In this document: positions 23,101 to 33,914 of the stretch, piece by piece
Numbering within the stretch: position 1 is the stretch's first letter
Layout of the letters: every line of letters starts with the position of its first letter
Assembly: GCF_030272615.1 (NCBI RefSeq)
Contig: NC_081415.1
Coordinates: forward strand, 266,261,925 to 266,325,924
Direction of reading: 5' to 3'
Origin: Cryptomeria japonica
Lineage: Eukaryota > Streptophyta > Pinopsida > Cupressales > Cupressaceae
Length of the DNA: 64,000 nt
Notes under the pieces: model-generated
Database searches by the model: none
Seen by the model: the letters and a program-made list of their open reading frames with translations, nothing else
Told to the model about the DNA's origin: nothing
Position numbers and translations under genes: made by a program

Positions 23101-24349
23101 ATGGTGCATCATTACCAAATCTTACATATCCTCCATCATAGTCTTCTAATTTAACAAACTTGTGTTTATCACCTGTCATATGATGTGAGCATCCACTATC
23201 TATGATCCAAGAATCATTATTATTTATGTGAGATATTAGGGCTTTTTCTTCATACCTTTCCTCTTCAGATCCATCCTTAATAGCCACATAAACAACTTCC
23301 TCAGTATCAGTTTCATCAGATTCATCATCATTGGATTCCTCATCAACTACTAGACATGTCTTTCTATCTCTCCTTCCGAAGTCTCGGTGTCCTCTGTATT
23401 GGTTATCTTTCTGCCTGTTATCTCGGTATTCTCTCTTTTCACTAGATTCTTTGTCAAGGTAGTTAGAAGCCATATGTTCTATTTTATCACAATTGAAACA
23501 TTTTAAAGGTAGCTTTCCTTTATACTTACCTTTTCCCCTTGGTAACCTTCTGGCTAATAACGCTTCAAATTCTTCTTGCTTATTGATTTCCTCATACAGT
23601 TTGTGCACTTTTTCCATGTTCTTGCGAAATCTTTCACTTGCTCCACTGTGATCTCCTTCAAAGTACTTACTCATTCTATCATTGTAATCATTAGATTCAC
23701 CAATATGAAAAGAACTGAATGCAAATTCTACTTTATTTACCGAAGACCCACTATTATAAAAATTACTTAACTCAAATGCATGTAGCTTACCAATAGTAGC
23801 ATCCAAAGAAACTAGCATGTTAGGTACGGACCTCAATTCATTGATTGCAGAGACTCGAATAGCATAAGTTGGTGGAAGGGTTCTCAACAACTTACTTGTT
23901 ATATCCTTTTCTTCAATAGTTCCACCTGCTCCTTTAATTTGATTGACAATATCCTTTAGTCTTGTACTGTATTGGGTTATGTTCTCACCCTCATTCATTT
24001 TCATGGATTCAAGTTGTCCTCTTAGACTATCTACTTTTGCTCTTTGAACATGTTCATCACCTCCATACACAGATATGAGCTTAGTCCACATTGCTTTTGC
24101 ATCATTACAACCTTCTAGATCATTAAACTATGAGTCGGTCAATGTTGATGTTATTTCAATCATAGCTTGAATATGTTCTTGCTTTGCCTTAATCTCTTCC
24201 AAGGTCATAGGGTTGGTGCTCGGTGCAACGTAATCATTCTCCAAATAATATATTGCATATTCTCCAATTCCTGATAAATGCAGCTTCATCCTTTTCTGCC
24301 ATGTGGAGAAACTTGACTTGTTCAGCTTCGGTGCATCCCTTTTATACAT
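20162..24349 (-). pseudogene. Copia gag-pol polyprotein, broken by in-frame stops
   Basis: The start is the ATG at 24349 (MYKRDAPKLNKSSFSTWQKR), a classic copia gag opening. In order: gag (24349-23520); a decayed zinc knuckle CFNCDKIEHMASNYLDK (about 23505-23454); protease WIIDSGCSHHM (23210-23178); pre-integrase HKRFCHVNFDNM...CRGCQMGK (about 22830-22700). Next come the integrase core (HTDLCGP, DDYSRMM, LRSDRGGEF), the RT ([36 protein letters not shown], catalytic FVDDIIF at about 21118-21095) and RNase H ([20 protein letters not shown]), ending in a stop at 20162. The RT and RNase H part is open for 427 codons from 21445. TAG stops occur at about 24126, 22355, 22155, 22093, 21727 and 21640. 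The first two sit where Gln is expected. Confidence 0.93.
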
Positions 24350-24400
24350 CTTCGGATCTTTGTCTCAAGTACCTTTAAACTTTTCTTCCGGAGTCCAAAG

Positions 24401-24411
24401 CTCTGATACCA
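24401..24411 (-). other. Primer binding site of the nested copia
   Basis: The minus strand reads TGGTATCAGAG two bases after the CA end of the 5' LTR, complementary to initiator tRNA-Met. Confidence 0.92.
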
Positions 24412-24413
24412 AT

Positions 24414-25909
24414 TGATAGTTCTGATACTTGATGTAAAGTACATATGCCAATAGCTAACAAGATGAGAGGGGGGGGTGAATCATACAAACTTAAACTTCC
24501 ATAAAATCAATAGATTCAACCTTGGTAGCATATACTTCAGCAACTTAACAAAAAACTGCTAAACATGCAAACTTATGAACACATAATCATAATAACACTC
24601 ATAACACCAGATTTAACGTGGAAACCCAAATAGGGAAAAACCACTGTGGGATTTCGGACCCACTAAGAAATATACTCTTCTAGAGTATGCTCGGTTAAAA
24701 GAAAATCTTGTTAAAGATTACAAACACATTGCTAGATGTGACCCGGTTAAGGGATTTCCCTCAGATTTGTTAGGATCTTCACTTTGTTAGAAGTGACCTT
24801 GTCAAAGGATTTCAAACACTCACTCAGAATGTTACCTTGCTAGAGGGTTTACATATAAGACTATTAAGTCCACTCGGTTAAGAGATTTTTTGTCACTTAC
24901 AAAATAACAGTAATAAAATCTATCTACAACTTCACATCTAAAATGCTAAAGAAGATTCTTATTTGCTCAAAACAATTTAGTCATAGGACTTATCTTGTCC
25001 CTCTGTTGGGTTGTCTACATTGTTAATCAAACAGGTCTTCAAGCTTCTGTGCTCGGTAATCACTATGTAGCATCCCTATGCTTACACTTGCCTGCATACA
25101 TTGTTTGTCAACAATTCCTTATTTATAAACAATTGCTAACCGCTTAATCTCCTTGATCACATTTCCCATGATCAATCTTAGCCATCAGATCTTCAAACTT
25201 GACCAAGTTCAATGTATCCTTTCAATCTGAAAACGTTTTACCTTGCCTCAGGACTTGCAGTCCTTTCTTGGAACTTGCACAAGGTTATTGCAGTTCAATC
25301 TGCATTGTAGATCTTCCTGTCGATTTTCCTTTGCCATAGATCTTTAACAAACTTCATTCGCGGCATACCAATCATTTATACATTTCCAGCTAATCATTGT
25401 CCTTCATTAAATAATGCTTTTATCCATCCCATGCGCACTGTCATAACTCGGTTGCAACTCGCTAAATACTAAACTTTACTCGGTAGACATTTCGCCTTCA
25501 TTAACCGATATCGATAACCTTAGGGTTTACCAACTAGGTTCTTTTCTCGGTGGCATAGTATAGTATAAACCTTACAATCAATCAACATATGTAGGATATC
25601 AAAACAATCTAAACATCATGATCTCATCATTGTCTAACTCGGTAATAGTTGCCCATTGAATAACGTATTTCTCCCCTTATTCATCACATTCTTTCTGTGT
25701 CTTTTACCGACATCTTAATTCTCTTCAAATCAATCTTCTCAAGATATGGCAACATCATACTGAATCAGATAATCAATTTCTTGACATCAATGACAAAATA
25801 ATGTTATAAAGATAGTTATCATCCTTCTTCAGTTATATAAAATAATCTTCAACAACCTTCTCAATATCCTTACTGGATATCAACAATCTTTCTTACAGTA
25901 ATGCCAACA
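24414..25909 (-). repeat. 5' LTR of the nested copia, 1,496 bp
   Basis: Same length as the left LTR and collinear throughout. It holds a ladder of ACTCGGTTAAGAG and CCGGTTAAGGG-like phrases, similar in style but not identical to the LTRs at 11.4 and 35.2 kb. Confidence 0.95.
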
Positions 25910-25914
25910 ACCTT
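25910..25914. repeat. Target site duplication ACCTT (right)
   Basis: Matches 18263-18267. Removing the element and one copy restores a continuous reading frame in the host element, an independent check. Confidence 0.93.
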
Positions 25915-25933
25915 TACTATATACAATCTTTTC

Positions 25934-27611
25934 CTAAGTGTGATAAAAAATTTCCATATCATAATTTTGAACATCCCTTTCACCGTGTAATTCATTTTCT
26001 AATTGTGCAATATTCTTTAGAGTAAAATTCTTTGGTAAATTTTTTATATTTCTTTTTTCTTGAAAAATATTTGTGTCTCCCAACGTAATATCCAAATTGG
26101 ACTCCACACAACCCCTAGTGCAATAATTCAAACTATTTATCCCCTTGGAATTATATTCCACATTATTCATTGTTACCATATCCTTATTTTTGAAAGATGT
26201 TTTATTTTCCTCAAATAGTAGACTAGGGCACACATAGGAATCTTCATCACATATGATTTTATCATAATAAAAACTTGAAAAAATTTGAACGACACCTTTG
26301 AACATATTTTCTATTTCCTTATTCCTAGGAGATATTTTACCCTTTTCACATAAGGATTTAGGAAATGTACCCTTTTCGGCAATATCTTGCAAAAGTATTA
26401 TTTCCTTTTCCCCTATAATTTTATCATATGATATTAATGCAATATTATCTTTTGATATATTTTCTTTGTCCTTTTCAACATATGGATTTGAAAATATGAA
26501 AATTTCAGGCATACCTTCATGGAAATTCCTTTGTGGTTGATCACATGCTTTATCTTCCAGAATAATGTCTTCACAAATGTCTTCTATTAAAATACCCTCT
26601 GTGTATGAACTATATGTACATCATCTGCACAGAAAGAATTAAAGATTGTTTCTTTCCAGAAGAATATTTCTTCATACTTCTCTAGAGCTTCATCATACAA
26701 GGGATTTTTATAGTTATCATACAATATTTTTTCTCTTTGATATTCATATGATTTTTCACTATCCACTTCCTGAATATGCACTAATTCCTTTGCCTATTTA
26801 TTCTGGAAAAAAATTGGACCATTTTTCTGAATGTATCTTGATATTCTATGTCTAATAATTCAGAAATTTCTTTTGTATTGAGGAATTTTTCCTCTTTATC
26901 ATTGCATTTACTTATGTATGCTTCTACACGTATAGATTCTTCGATATTTAAATCCATAGTTTCTTCGCAATTTGAAAATGGAGCATCACTATATTCTCCC
27001 TCTAACATGCTTTCATATACAATTTCAAGTAGAAGCCTTACCTAAGGATCATGATAAATCCCCAACTCCTGCATTTTTTCTGACAATGAGGGCTTGATGT
27101 TTGAAGGTATTTTTGTGTATATACTGAACATCCTCATACATAATTGTGTTGTAGATTCACCTTCGTGTTCCTCTATGTCAAGAAATGTACCCAAAGGAGA
27201 AATGCAAGATTCTTCCTCGATAGTGTAAATCTAGTTTCTGTCATGCTCATAGAAAATGTCATCCTCTTCCTCACCTGCATCATGAAGCATATGAAAAAAC
27301 CATTGCTCAAATTCCCTCCATGATGAAAGGAATTGTGTGAATAATTAATTGTACTCCTCTCTTGCCCTATCTTTCAATGTTCTAGCAAATAGCATCATTA
27401 CCTATCCTTCATCATCAATGTCATGGTTTTCTATAATCAAATAGAATATTTTTAAATGTCACTTTGTTGATTCATTATGTTCACCATAAAATTTTGGTAT
27501 AACTTGCACAAAATGTAAAAATAGATCATCAATGTCACATGAAAATATTCTAAAGTCCAATTGCCTATTGTCCACTGGAAATAATAGTTTATTCAACCAA
27601 TTTTGAGACAT
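25934..27611 (-). pseudogene. Gag-like interior frame of the large element, 5' part
   Basis: The start is the ATG at 27611-27609 (MSQNWLNKLLFPVDNRQ). The text that follows (IDDLFLHFVQVIPKFYGEHN, WHLKIFYLIIENHDIDDEGQ, LFARTLKDRAREEYN) has the shape of a retrotransposon gag domain, with a Trp, a helical core and an R..Y motif. It is then interrupted by TAA or TAG stops at several points down to 26781 and continues in other frames at 26781-26587 and 26512-25934 (Glu/Lys/Asn-rich, no motif). It lies next to the primer-site-like sequence at 27846, where gag is expected. The gag assignment is from overall shape; I would not insist on the family. Confidence 0.5.
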
Positions 27612-27827
27612 TTTGTAATAAATTTCCTATTACTACCAAAGGGAAGAATTCTCATTTCCCTTTGGGTTTCCTCATTTAGTAGAGTCTCCAATTGAATAAA
27701 ATCTATTAATATAGAGTTGCCACCTCCTAAGAGGAAAATATTACCAACTTAACTGATCTTCTAGGATCCTCCCTCCAATAGAGTCTAAAACAAACTACCA
27801 AAGATTCTGAAAACTTCTTCTGAACAA

Positions 27828-27846
27828 CTCCCCGGCAGAGTCGCCA
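27828..27846 (-). other. Probable primer binding site of the large element
   Basis: The minus strand reads TGGCGACTCTGCCGGGGAG three bases after the CA end of the right LTR. Plant Ty3/gypsy elements of the Tat/Ogre group have closely similar sites, from memory complementary to a tRNA-Arg. Confidence 0.65.
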
Positions 27847-27849
27847 ATA

Positions 27850-30800
27850 TGTGGGTTCCTAAAACCATAGATTGGAAATCAAAGGGACTTGCTAAATCCC
27901 TAACTGATCCAATCAGCCTTGGCCAATGAATAGGAATGGTCAAAGACCAAATTCCTATGCACTTTAGGTTCCACTAGACCTTAGGTGGGTATACCCCAAT
28001 CTCCAAAACATAAAGAGATTTCTTTATAGTGAATTTAAATTATTGAATCTATCTTTTTACAGGAATGGCAAACTATTTCCTGCAACTATGATTTATGATA
28101 TGCTTTTAACTTCGTTTAATCTGAAAAACTTGAGTATAATTGATAACAAGCAAAGCTCATAGAAGAATTTTGTTGGAACCTTGAGTAATTATGAAAGAAC
28201 AAAGCTAATAGAAACTAGTAATATTTTTCTCTAGTGAGGACTTTGTGCACACCAAAATTTATTCACAGAAAACTAACAACAGACCAGTGCCTTATCTAAC
28301 AATTTACATGTTTTTTAATGGACAAATATTTGTGGTCCTTGGAGACAGTTTGAAAAACTCACAAGTATGTAAGACTATCGTTGTAGTGGTTTCAATGTAT
28401 GTCACTAGAACAACAAAAACAATTATGTTTCCTACATAACAAGTGATGGCACACTGCAACAAGCCTTATTTAGATTTATCCAAAGAACTTTAACTCATCA
28501 ACATCATATAACATGAAATGATCTAAAGATAAAGACAGCAAATCTTGTATATTAATTTTTGGAATAAAGGGTATACAAAAGCTGCAAACTCACAGGTACT
28601 TCATGATGTTCTTGCTTGCACAAAATATAACTTTTCATTCTTACATACTTGCTTTACACAACACTACTGGTTCCAACAGAGCATCTTGAAAAATAACAAT
28701 TTTCTTGTTGTTCTCCCCTTTTGTTTTGTGTGACTTCCCTTTTATAAACATAAGGGATAGTTTGCAGACAGTTTCATTTCTAAAGGACACACCCTTTTAT
28801 TTAAAGAAATAATTATACATAAGGAACCCTACTAAATAAAAGCTTAATAATGTTCCTTCTAATCTTTCACTTTGATAAAATTCCACTTTCACTTATGAAT
28901 TCCTTGATATTCCTCATCACCAAGTTTTGATAAAATATCCTGCACAAAAACTAAACCAATCAGGTTCTTTAATTAAAGTTTAATCTCATTCTACCTTCCA
29001 TTAGGGTTAGCTTGGGATAAAAATGACTCTTCTTTGATAAAGAATACATCATCCTAAAATATCAAGGTATTTTTGTTTTTATATAATAATCTTAAGATAT
29101 TTTATGGATGATAAATGATCAAAAAAAAAATTGAAGTAAGAAATACTCCCTCTTAATATTCGCCTAGGAAATTTGATTTTATGTACATGCAGTAAAACAT
29201 TGTAATAAGTCTTTATTCTTTATTTTTGGAATTCATTTCCCAATAAATAAAATTCACCCTAAGATATTTTATTGATTTAGGGTGAACATATTTATGAGAA
29301 GTTATCACGCACTTGATAATCAAATGCTATTCATTATTTTCACTATATGTCAAAAGGCATTTTTTAAATAAAATGTAATTCCTTTGACAAAATATTCCTC
29401 ACTAGTAAATTAAAAGTAAATAATATTACATAATAACATTGAATGAGAAAATGCTATATTTGAGACAATGATTTAAAGTATTTTTTGCAAAAATCATATT
29501 TCCAAATATTATATTAAGCCTTTGGGTAAAGAACACTTCCTGTGCAATATGTGCCAAGGGAATATAATTTAATTATCTCAATAGTTGGTTATCCATCGGC
29601 ATAGCTCTCTACTATCGAGGTAGGTATTTTTCGATTACCCTGATGCCCGATGACTTAAAATAAAAATATGATATCTCCCATGTCTTCATCAAGGTAACTT
29701 TGGCTATCGGTGAAGAGTGCTCTCGTGAAATTACTTTGGTTGCTTTTTACTTCAGCAAATCCTAAAGAGTGAGACAACCATTCCCATACTTCTGGAAGCA
29801 CTCCTCATAGAATCCATGTATTTGTGTAGTCTGGCGACTCTCATGGTTTCCTCTTAGGATAGTGATTCGTTGAGGATAACGGACCTTCAAAGCTACTAGA
29901 CGAGTGGCAGCTTCAATCGAACAATATCCACGATCAACATGATCGCCCATGACAAGTAATTGGTGTTTGGACACTTTCCCTCAATTTGGAAAAGGTTTGT
30001 TAGATCATGAAATTGACCATGAATGTCGCCACATATGAGTACCTTCTTGGTGCATGCTTCTTCGTGCTATCAAGCTCATATTTGAATTTTGTTTTTCCGA
30101 GAACTGTCTAAAAAGTTTGAAAGTGTAAAACCAAAGCACATAATTTTGCTCCATTTTATTGGATATTTCCTTGAATTATTGGGAGAATATATGGATAAAA
30201 CTTGCCCCGAATAAGCTCATGCATCATGTACTTGTTCCCAAGAAATCTAGTATCTGGCTGCGTCCTCTATTAAAATTCAAATTTGCAGATGCTCCAGCCA
30301 TAACACATTCATCCAATTTATACTATTTCATTCTGCATCTACAATGAATTGATATTTTGTTGGATCTAACAACCGGACTTTTGTGTTTTCCTTTGAAACT
30401 GTTGTGGATAATTCATGAGTGCCACATGCGAGAATCCCTCATCGGGTGATCAGGGAAGGCCAAAAACACCTATGTCAATACCCGATGGGTTTCACCCATT
30501 AGGCCCCACCTTGTGCAAATGCCACTTTAATTAAAATGATTTACTTTTTTGGAAAAAAAACTTTAATTCCTTTTGGCAATATATTAAATCTTTTATTACA
30601 AAGATTTACAAAATAGGCTCTCCATAAAACTTGTTATATATTTTGTAAAAATCGAAATACAAGCATTCATATTTTACCCTCTTGAAAATAAACTTTTATT
30701 TACTTTTATAGTAATCGTGCATATAACACATCAATACCAACTAAAAATTTGTGTTAATTAAAAAAAAGTCATTTGAAATCTTATAACACAAATAAATGAA

Positions 30801-31397
30801 TATGTTATAACATTATGATATTAATTTAAAAAAATAATATCTAAATTAATATATCAAAATTAATAATTGTATGCAGGAAAAATTAAAATAAGATGTGAAT
30901 AAAATGACTCCCATATGACATGAACACATATGGTTCCAAAATTTTGCATTAGGTTGAATAAATCATAATCATTTCAGGGAAATGGTTAGCTTAGTGTAAT
31001 GATCCTACAAGAAAGAGAACTATTAATATCCAAATGCCATTATTTAAAGAAAATTCAAAATCGTACATAATGGACTTATTTAAATTTACTTAAAAATGAT
31101 ATAGTAAATAATATCATTAAGGTTCTAAAATTTGACATGGTAGTGCTTGAATGTACACTAAATGCAAAGAAAATATTAATTTGACATAATTACACTCAGA
31201 TGAAATGAATTATGTTTCAGAAGGGTGTACCTGAAAATTCAACTTTTGAATACATATACATACCTGGAAATCGACCTCTTAACATGTTCATAGGTTTTCA
31301 GGAGCTGATCATAGGTAGTGCATACAATTGCATCGAGAAATCTGCTTTTTGGCATGAGTCTATAACTCTAAAAATTTCAAATTATAGCGTTCCAACA
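27850..31397 (-). repeat. 5' LTR (right copy) of the large element, about 3.55 kb
   Basis: Its plus-strand ends are TGTGGGTTCC and GTTCCAACA, so in element orientation TGTTGG...CCCACA. It is collinear with 14304-17833 and contains the better-preserved PP2A fragment. The 5 bp after the outer end (CAGTT) have no partner at the damaged left end, so the target duplication could not be confirmed. Confidence 0.82.
29762..30043 (-). pseudogene. PP2A-type protein phosphatase catalytic fragment, right LTR copy
   Basis: The minus strand reads [20 protein letters not shown] and GKCPNTNYL. After a one-base deletion just before the next Met it reads [58 protein letters not shown], ending CLTL and TAG at 29764-29762. 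The motifs GDIHG, GDxVDRG and GNHE are the PPP-family metal and phosphate-binding signatures. In an intact enzyme KYGNA would be followed by the C-terminal half, which is absent here. No intron interrupts the fragment, so an RNA-derived copy or a single exon is possible. Whether the source was PP2A, PP4 or PP6 cannot be settled by eye; the wording is closest to PP2A. Confidence 0.9.
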
Positions 31398-32091
31398 CAG
31401 TTAACTATCTCCTCCTCTTTATTTCCTTCAATCACCCTTTTTCATCTTTCAATCAGCTTTTTCTCAATCAGTTGACTCATTTAATCTATTATGTTTCACC
31501 TCTAAACCAGAAGTGCAACTATCAATCAGCATGTGAGCTCACCTGAGTTCCACCTCTTAATCAATCTGTTCCACCTTTCAATCAATTCTCATCCAATTAT
31601 CTATAAATCGAGCATTCAATTCCTCACAATTCCTCTTAATCACGAACTTTGAATCTTCATGTCACTTGCAGTTTGCCAACGCGATATCTGAGAGCCACCA
31701 TACCACAAAGAGAAAAAGAGCAATAGGGAGTTGAGAGTTCTACAGTGTTTAGAATTATTCTATATGCATCTATTTTCATTGAGTTTGTTTAAATTCTTTA
31801 ATTGAATAGGGATTCATGATTTCCCTTGTTTTTGAATTTGTTTGATGATGAATTTTAACATACGACACCAGCAAGTCTGATGTAGTTGAGGAACAGAAGC
31901 TAGTGATTATTAACCGGAAGTGCGGAAAGATGAGCAAAATAGTGCAAATGAAGATGTTCAACCAATAGAAGATGAAGAAGATGAATAAAAAGAAGAGGTT
32001 ATTGTACCGAAACAGGCAAGGAAACTTTAAAACCAAAAAAATATTTGCATGGGCGAATTGTAATGATTTTAAAACCATTAAAAATATTTGC

Positions 32092-32282
32092 ATTGGTGAT
32101 TTCAACCTATTTTCAAACCATTAAAAAAAATATTGGTGATTTCAACCTATTTTCAAACCATAAAAAAAATATATTGGCGATTTCAACCTATTTTCAAACC
32201 ATAAAAAAAAAATTATTGGCGATTTCAAGATATCAAACCATAAAAAAAAAAATATTGGCGATTTCAAGATATCAAACCATGA
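32092..32282. repeat. Minisatellite, five units of about 40 bp
   Basis: Units starting ATTGG(C/T)GATTTCAA begin at 32092, 32132, 32173, 32215 and 32254. Each ends in CAAACCAT plus an A run of variable length. The last two units share a different middle (GATATCAAACC) from the first three (CTATTTTCAAACC). Confidence 0.88.
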
Positions 32283-33876
32283 TCGCAAATTAAAATGACT
32301 CAACCGCGAACACCTTGTGATAACATAAAATCACACCCAATCGCAACCTCGCAACATAAAATGGTCAAGTGCAAAACATCTTGCGAGGTAGCGACAACTA
32401 AAATCTCCCAATACTCGCAAGCTCGCGACTTAAACTAGCTTGATGATAAAGGACCTACGAGCTAGCGATAACCATAAAATCTCAAAACTATTTATCTCTT
32501 GACCGCAGTGACCCAGCGAGTACCAACAAAAATTGATGTTTTATGTTAATTACCTTCATAAACAGGCACGAGCAATAGCATACAGACCATTAATGACTTA
32601 CTCGCTAACTCTCGCGGCTATAACGCATGGCATCAAACCAATTCAAGACCTCACGACCAAAGCAATTTCATTAACAATCTCCAGCTCGCTAGCATAAAAT
32701 GCTAACACCAAAAAAACTAGAGACCTCGCAATTTAAACCCAAACCAACACTCGCTAACTCGCCACTTAAATTGTTAAACATGAAATTTATCTGCGAGTTA
32801 GAGATGAAACATTAAACATGTCTTATTGTCTGACCAACCATTTGACCACACTTGACGTTGAAATGGACAAATAAAGAGAGGACAACTCAGATTTTCAACA
32901 CACGACAACCTCGGTTTACTAGCCAACTAAGACAAAAAAACTAACACAAAACCCTAATCGCCATGAACATCATGTTAAGCATTTAATGTAGAACAGTAGA
33001 AAGGTTCTAACAACTATGCAATATGAATAATTTTATGGATCTTGTGACACAAATTGTTGCATTTCATGTTCAACATAATGTGGAAACAATTTACTAATAA
33101 TTCAATTGTTTACTAATAATTCAGAAAATAAATTCTTATTGTTTACTAATAATTCAAATTCACAATTAAAAATATGAAATAAGTTTCTGTTCTGATCGAC
33201 AAATTCAAGGAATACAATATCAAAAATCATCAATGACAATTATAGTATTGCAAATTGAAATTGTAATATGACTCAAGAACTATAGTATAATTATAATTAC
33301 CTATAAACTGACTGCTAATTTACTTCAATGACTCAGTCTAAGGCTTCTATATCCCAAATGGACTCAAGATCCAGAAACTAACTAGTACTAACAGGTTCAT
33401 CTTCATTCTAACTCAAATTGCGGAATGTGAATCGAGAGCTCCCAAATTTACTAATCAGACACGAACAAATTGTAAGAAAGAGTATTTATATCAATCCATG
33501 ATTGCATTTTTGGCGAATTGCGCAGGCGTTTCAAAATGCATCTTGATTTAAGCAGGGCGAAATGGGTCCTTGAATGCTTATAATGTTTTAATTAATATTG
33601 GCGAATTTGGTCGATGCATGCAATGAACATTTAATTTATCGTTGGCGAATTAGGTTCTAGGTACGTGGTCGTTTTACTATTTATGGCGAATAATGGAGGT
33701 GATATAATACCCACGTCTAAGTGATTCCAGGCGAGTACTACGAGCAAGCACCTCGAACGGTGTGTGGTCAATGGCGAAGCCAGAATACAGTGTACCGTTA
33801 ACCCCGAAATTTCGAGCGATTTGACCACAATGTTGCCCCAAAATATTTGCCATTTCCTCAAAAAAAATACGCGAAA

Positions 33877-33892
33877 TTCGCCAATTGGCGAA
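33877..33892. repeat. Perfect 16-bp palindrome TTCGCCAATTGGCGAA
   Basis: Self-complementary over 16 bases, in a stretch where GGCGAA and its complement are frequent. Confidence 0.85.
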
Positions 33893-33914
33893 GATTCGCT
33901 ACTAAAAAACTCTC

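Larger units (their letters stand above)
18268..25909 (-). mobile_element. Full-length Ty1/copia retrotransposon nested in the large element
   Basis: All structural marks are present. Two LTRs are exactly 1,496 bp each (18268-19763 and 24414-25909), with TGTTGG...ATCA ends on the minus strand. Other marks are a primer site at 24411-24401, a polypurine tract AAAGGGGGAGAT at 19775-19764, and a 5-bp target duplication ACCTT (18263-18267 and 25910-25914). The coding region has gag, protease, integrase, RT and RNase H in copia order but carries at least six in-frame stops, so this copy is inactive. LTRs differ by several substitutions per 100 bases in the first 120 bases I compared, so insertion is not recent. 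It inserted after the host element. Confidence 0.96.
14304..31397 (-). mobile_element. Large LTR element with 3.5-kb LTRs carrying a PP2A gene fragment, host of a nested copia
   Basis: Two direct repeats of about 3.5 kb (14304-17833 and 27850-31397) flank about 10 kb, of which 7,647 bp is a later copia insertion plus its target duplication. The element's own interior is therefore only about 2.4 kb. On the minus strand the right LTR ends CCCACA, and three bases later TGGCGACTCTGCCGGGGAG follows, a primer-site-like sequence of the type I recall for tRNA-Arg-primed Ty3/gypsy elements. The interior has a gag-like frame and a further Glu/Asp/Lys-rich frame, but no protease, RT or integrase, so it could not move by itself. 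A convincing polypurine tract is not seen beside the left LTR (CCATAAAGAGCCAC). Confidence 0.72.
31398..33914. other. Non-coding stretch with GCGA-rich words and a minisatellite
   Basis: No gene is seen. From 32290 to 32790 the words CTCGCGAC, CTCGCAA and GCTAGCGA recur. From about 33500 to 33900 GGCGAA recurs many times (TTGGCGAATT, GGCGAATAATGG), ending in a perfect 16-bp palindrome. The shared CGCGA/GGCGAA vocabulary over about 1.9 kb suggests one degraded repeat family, which I cannot name. Confidence 0.45.

Noticed and set aside
32045-32293. 82-codon frame with a repeated TYFQTIKK peptide text
   Set aside because: Produced by the 40-bp minisatellite; repeat length varies between units, so no coding constraint.
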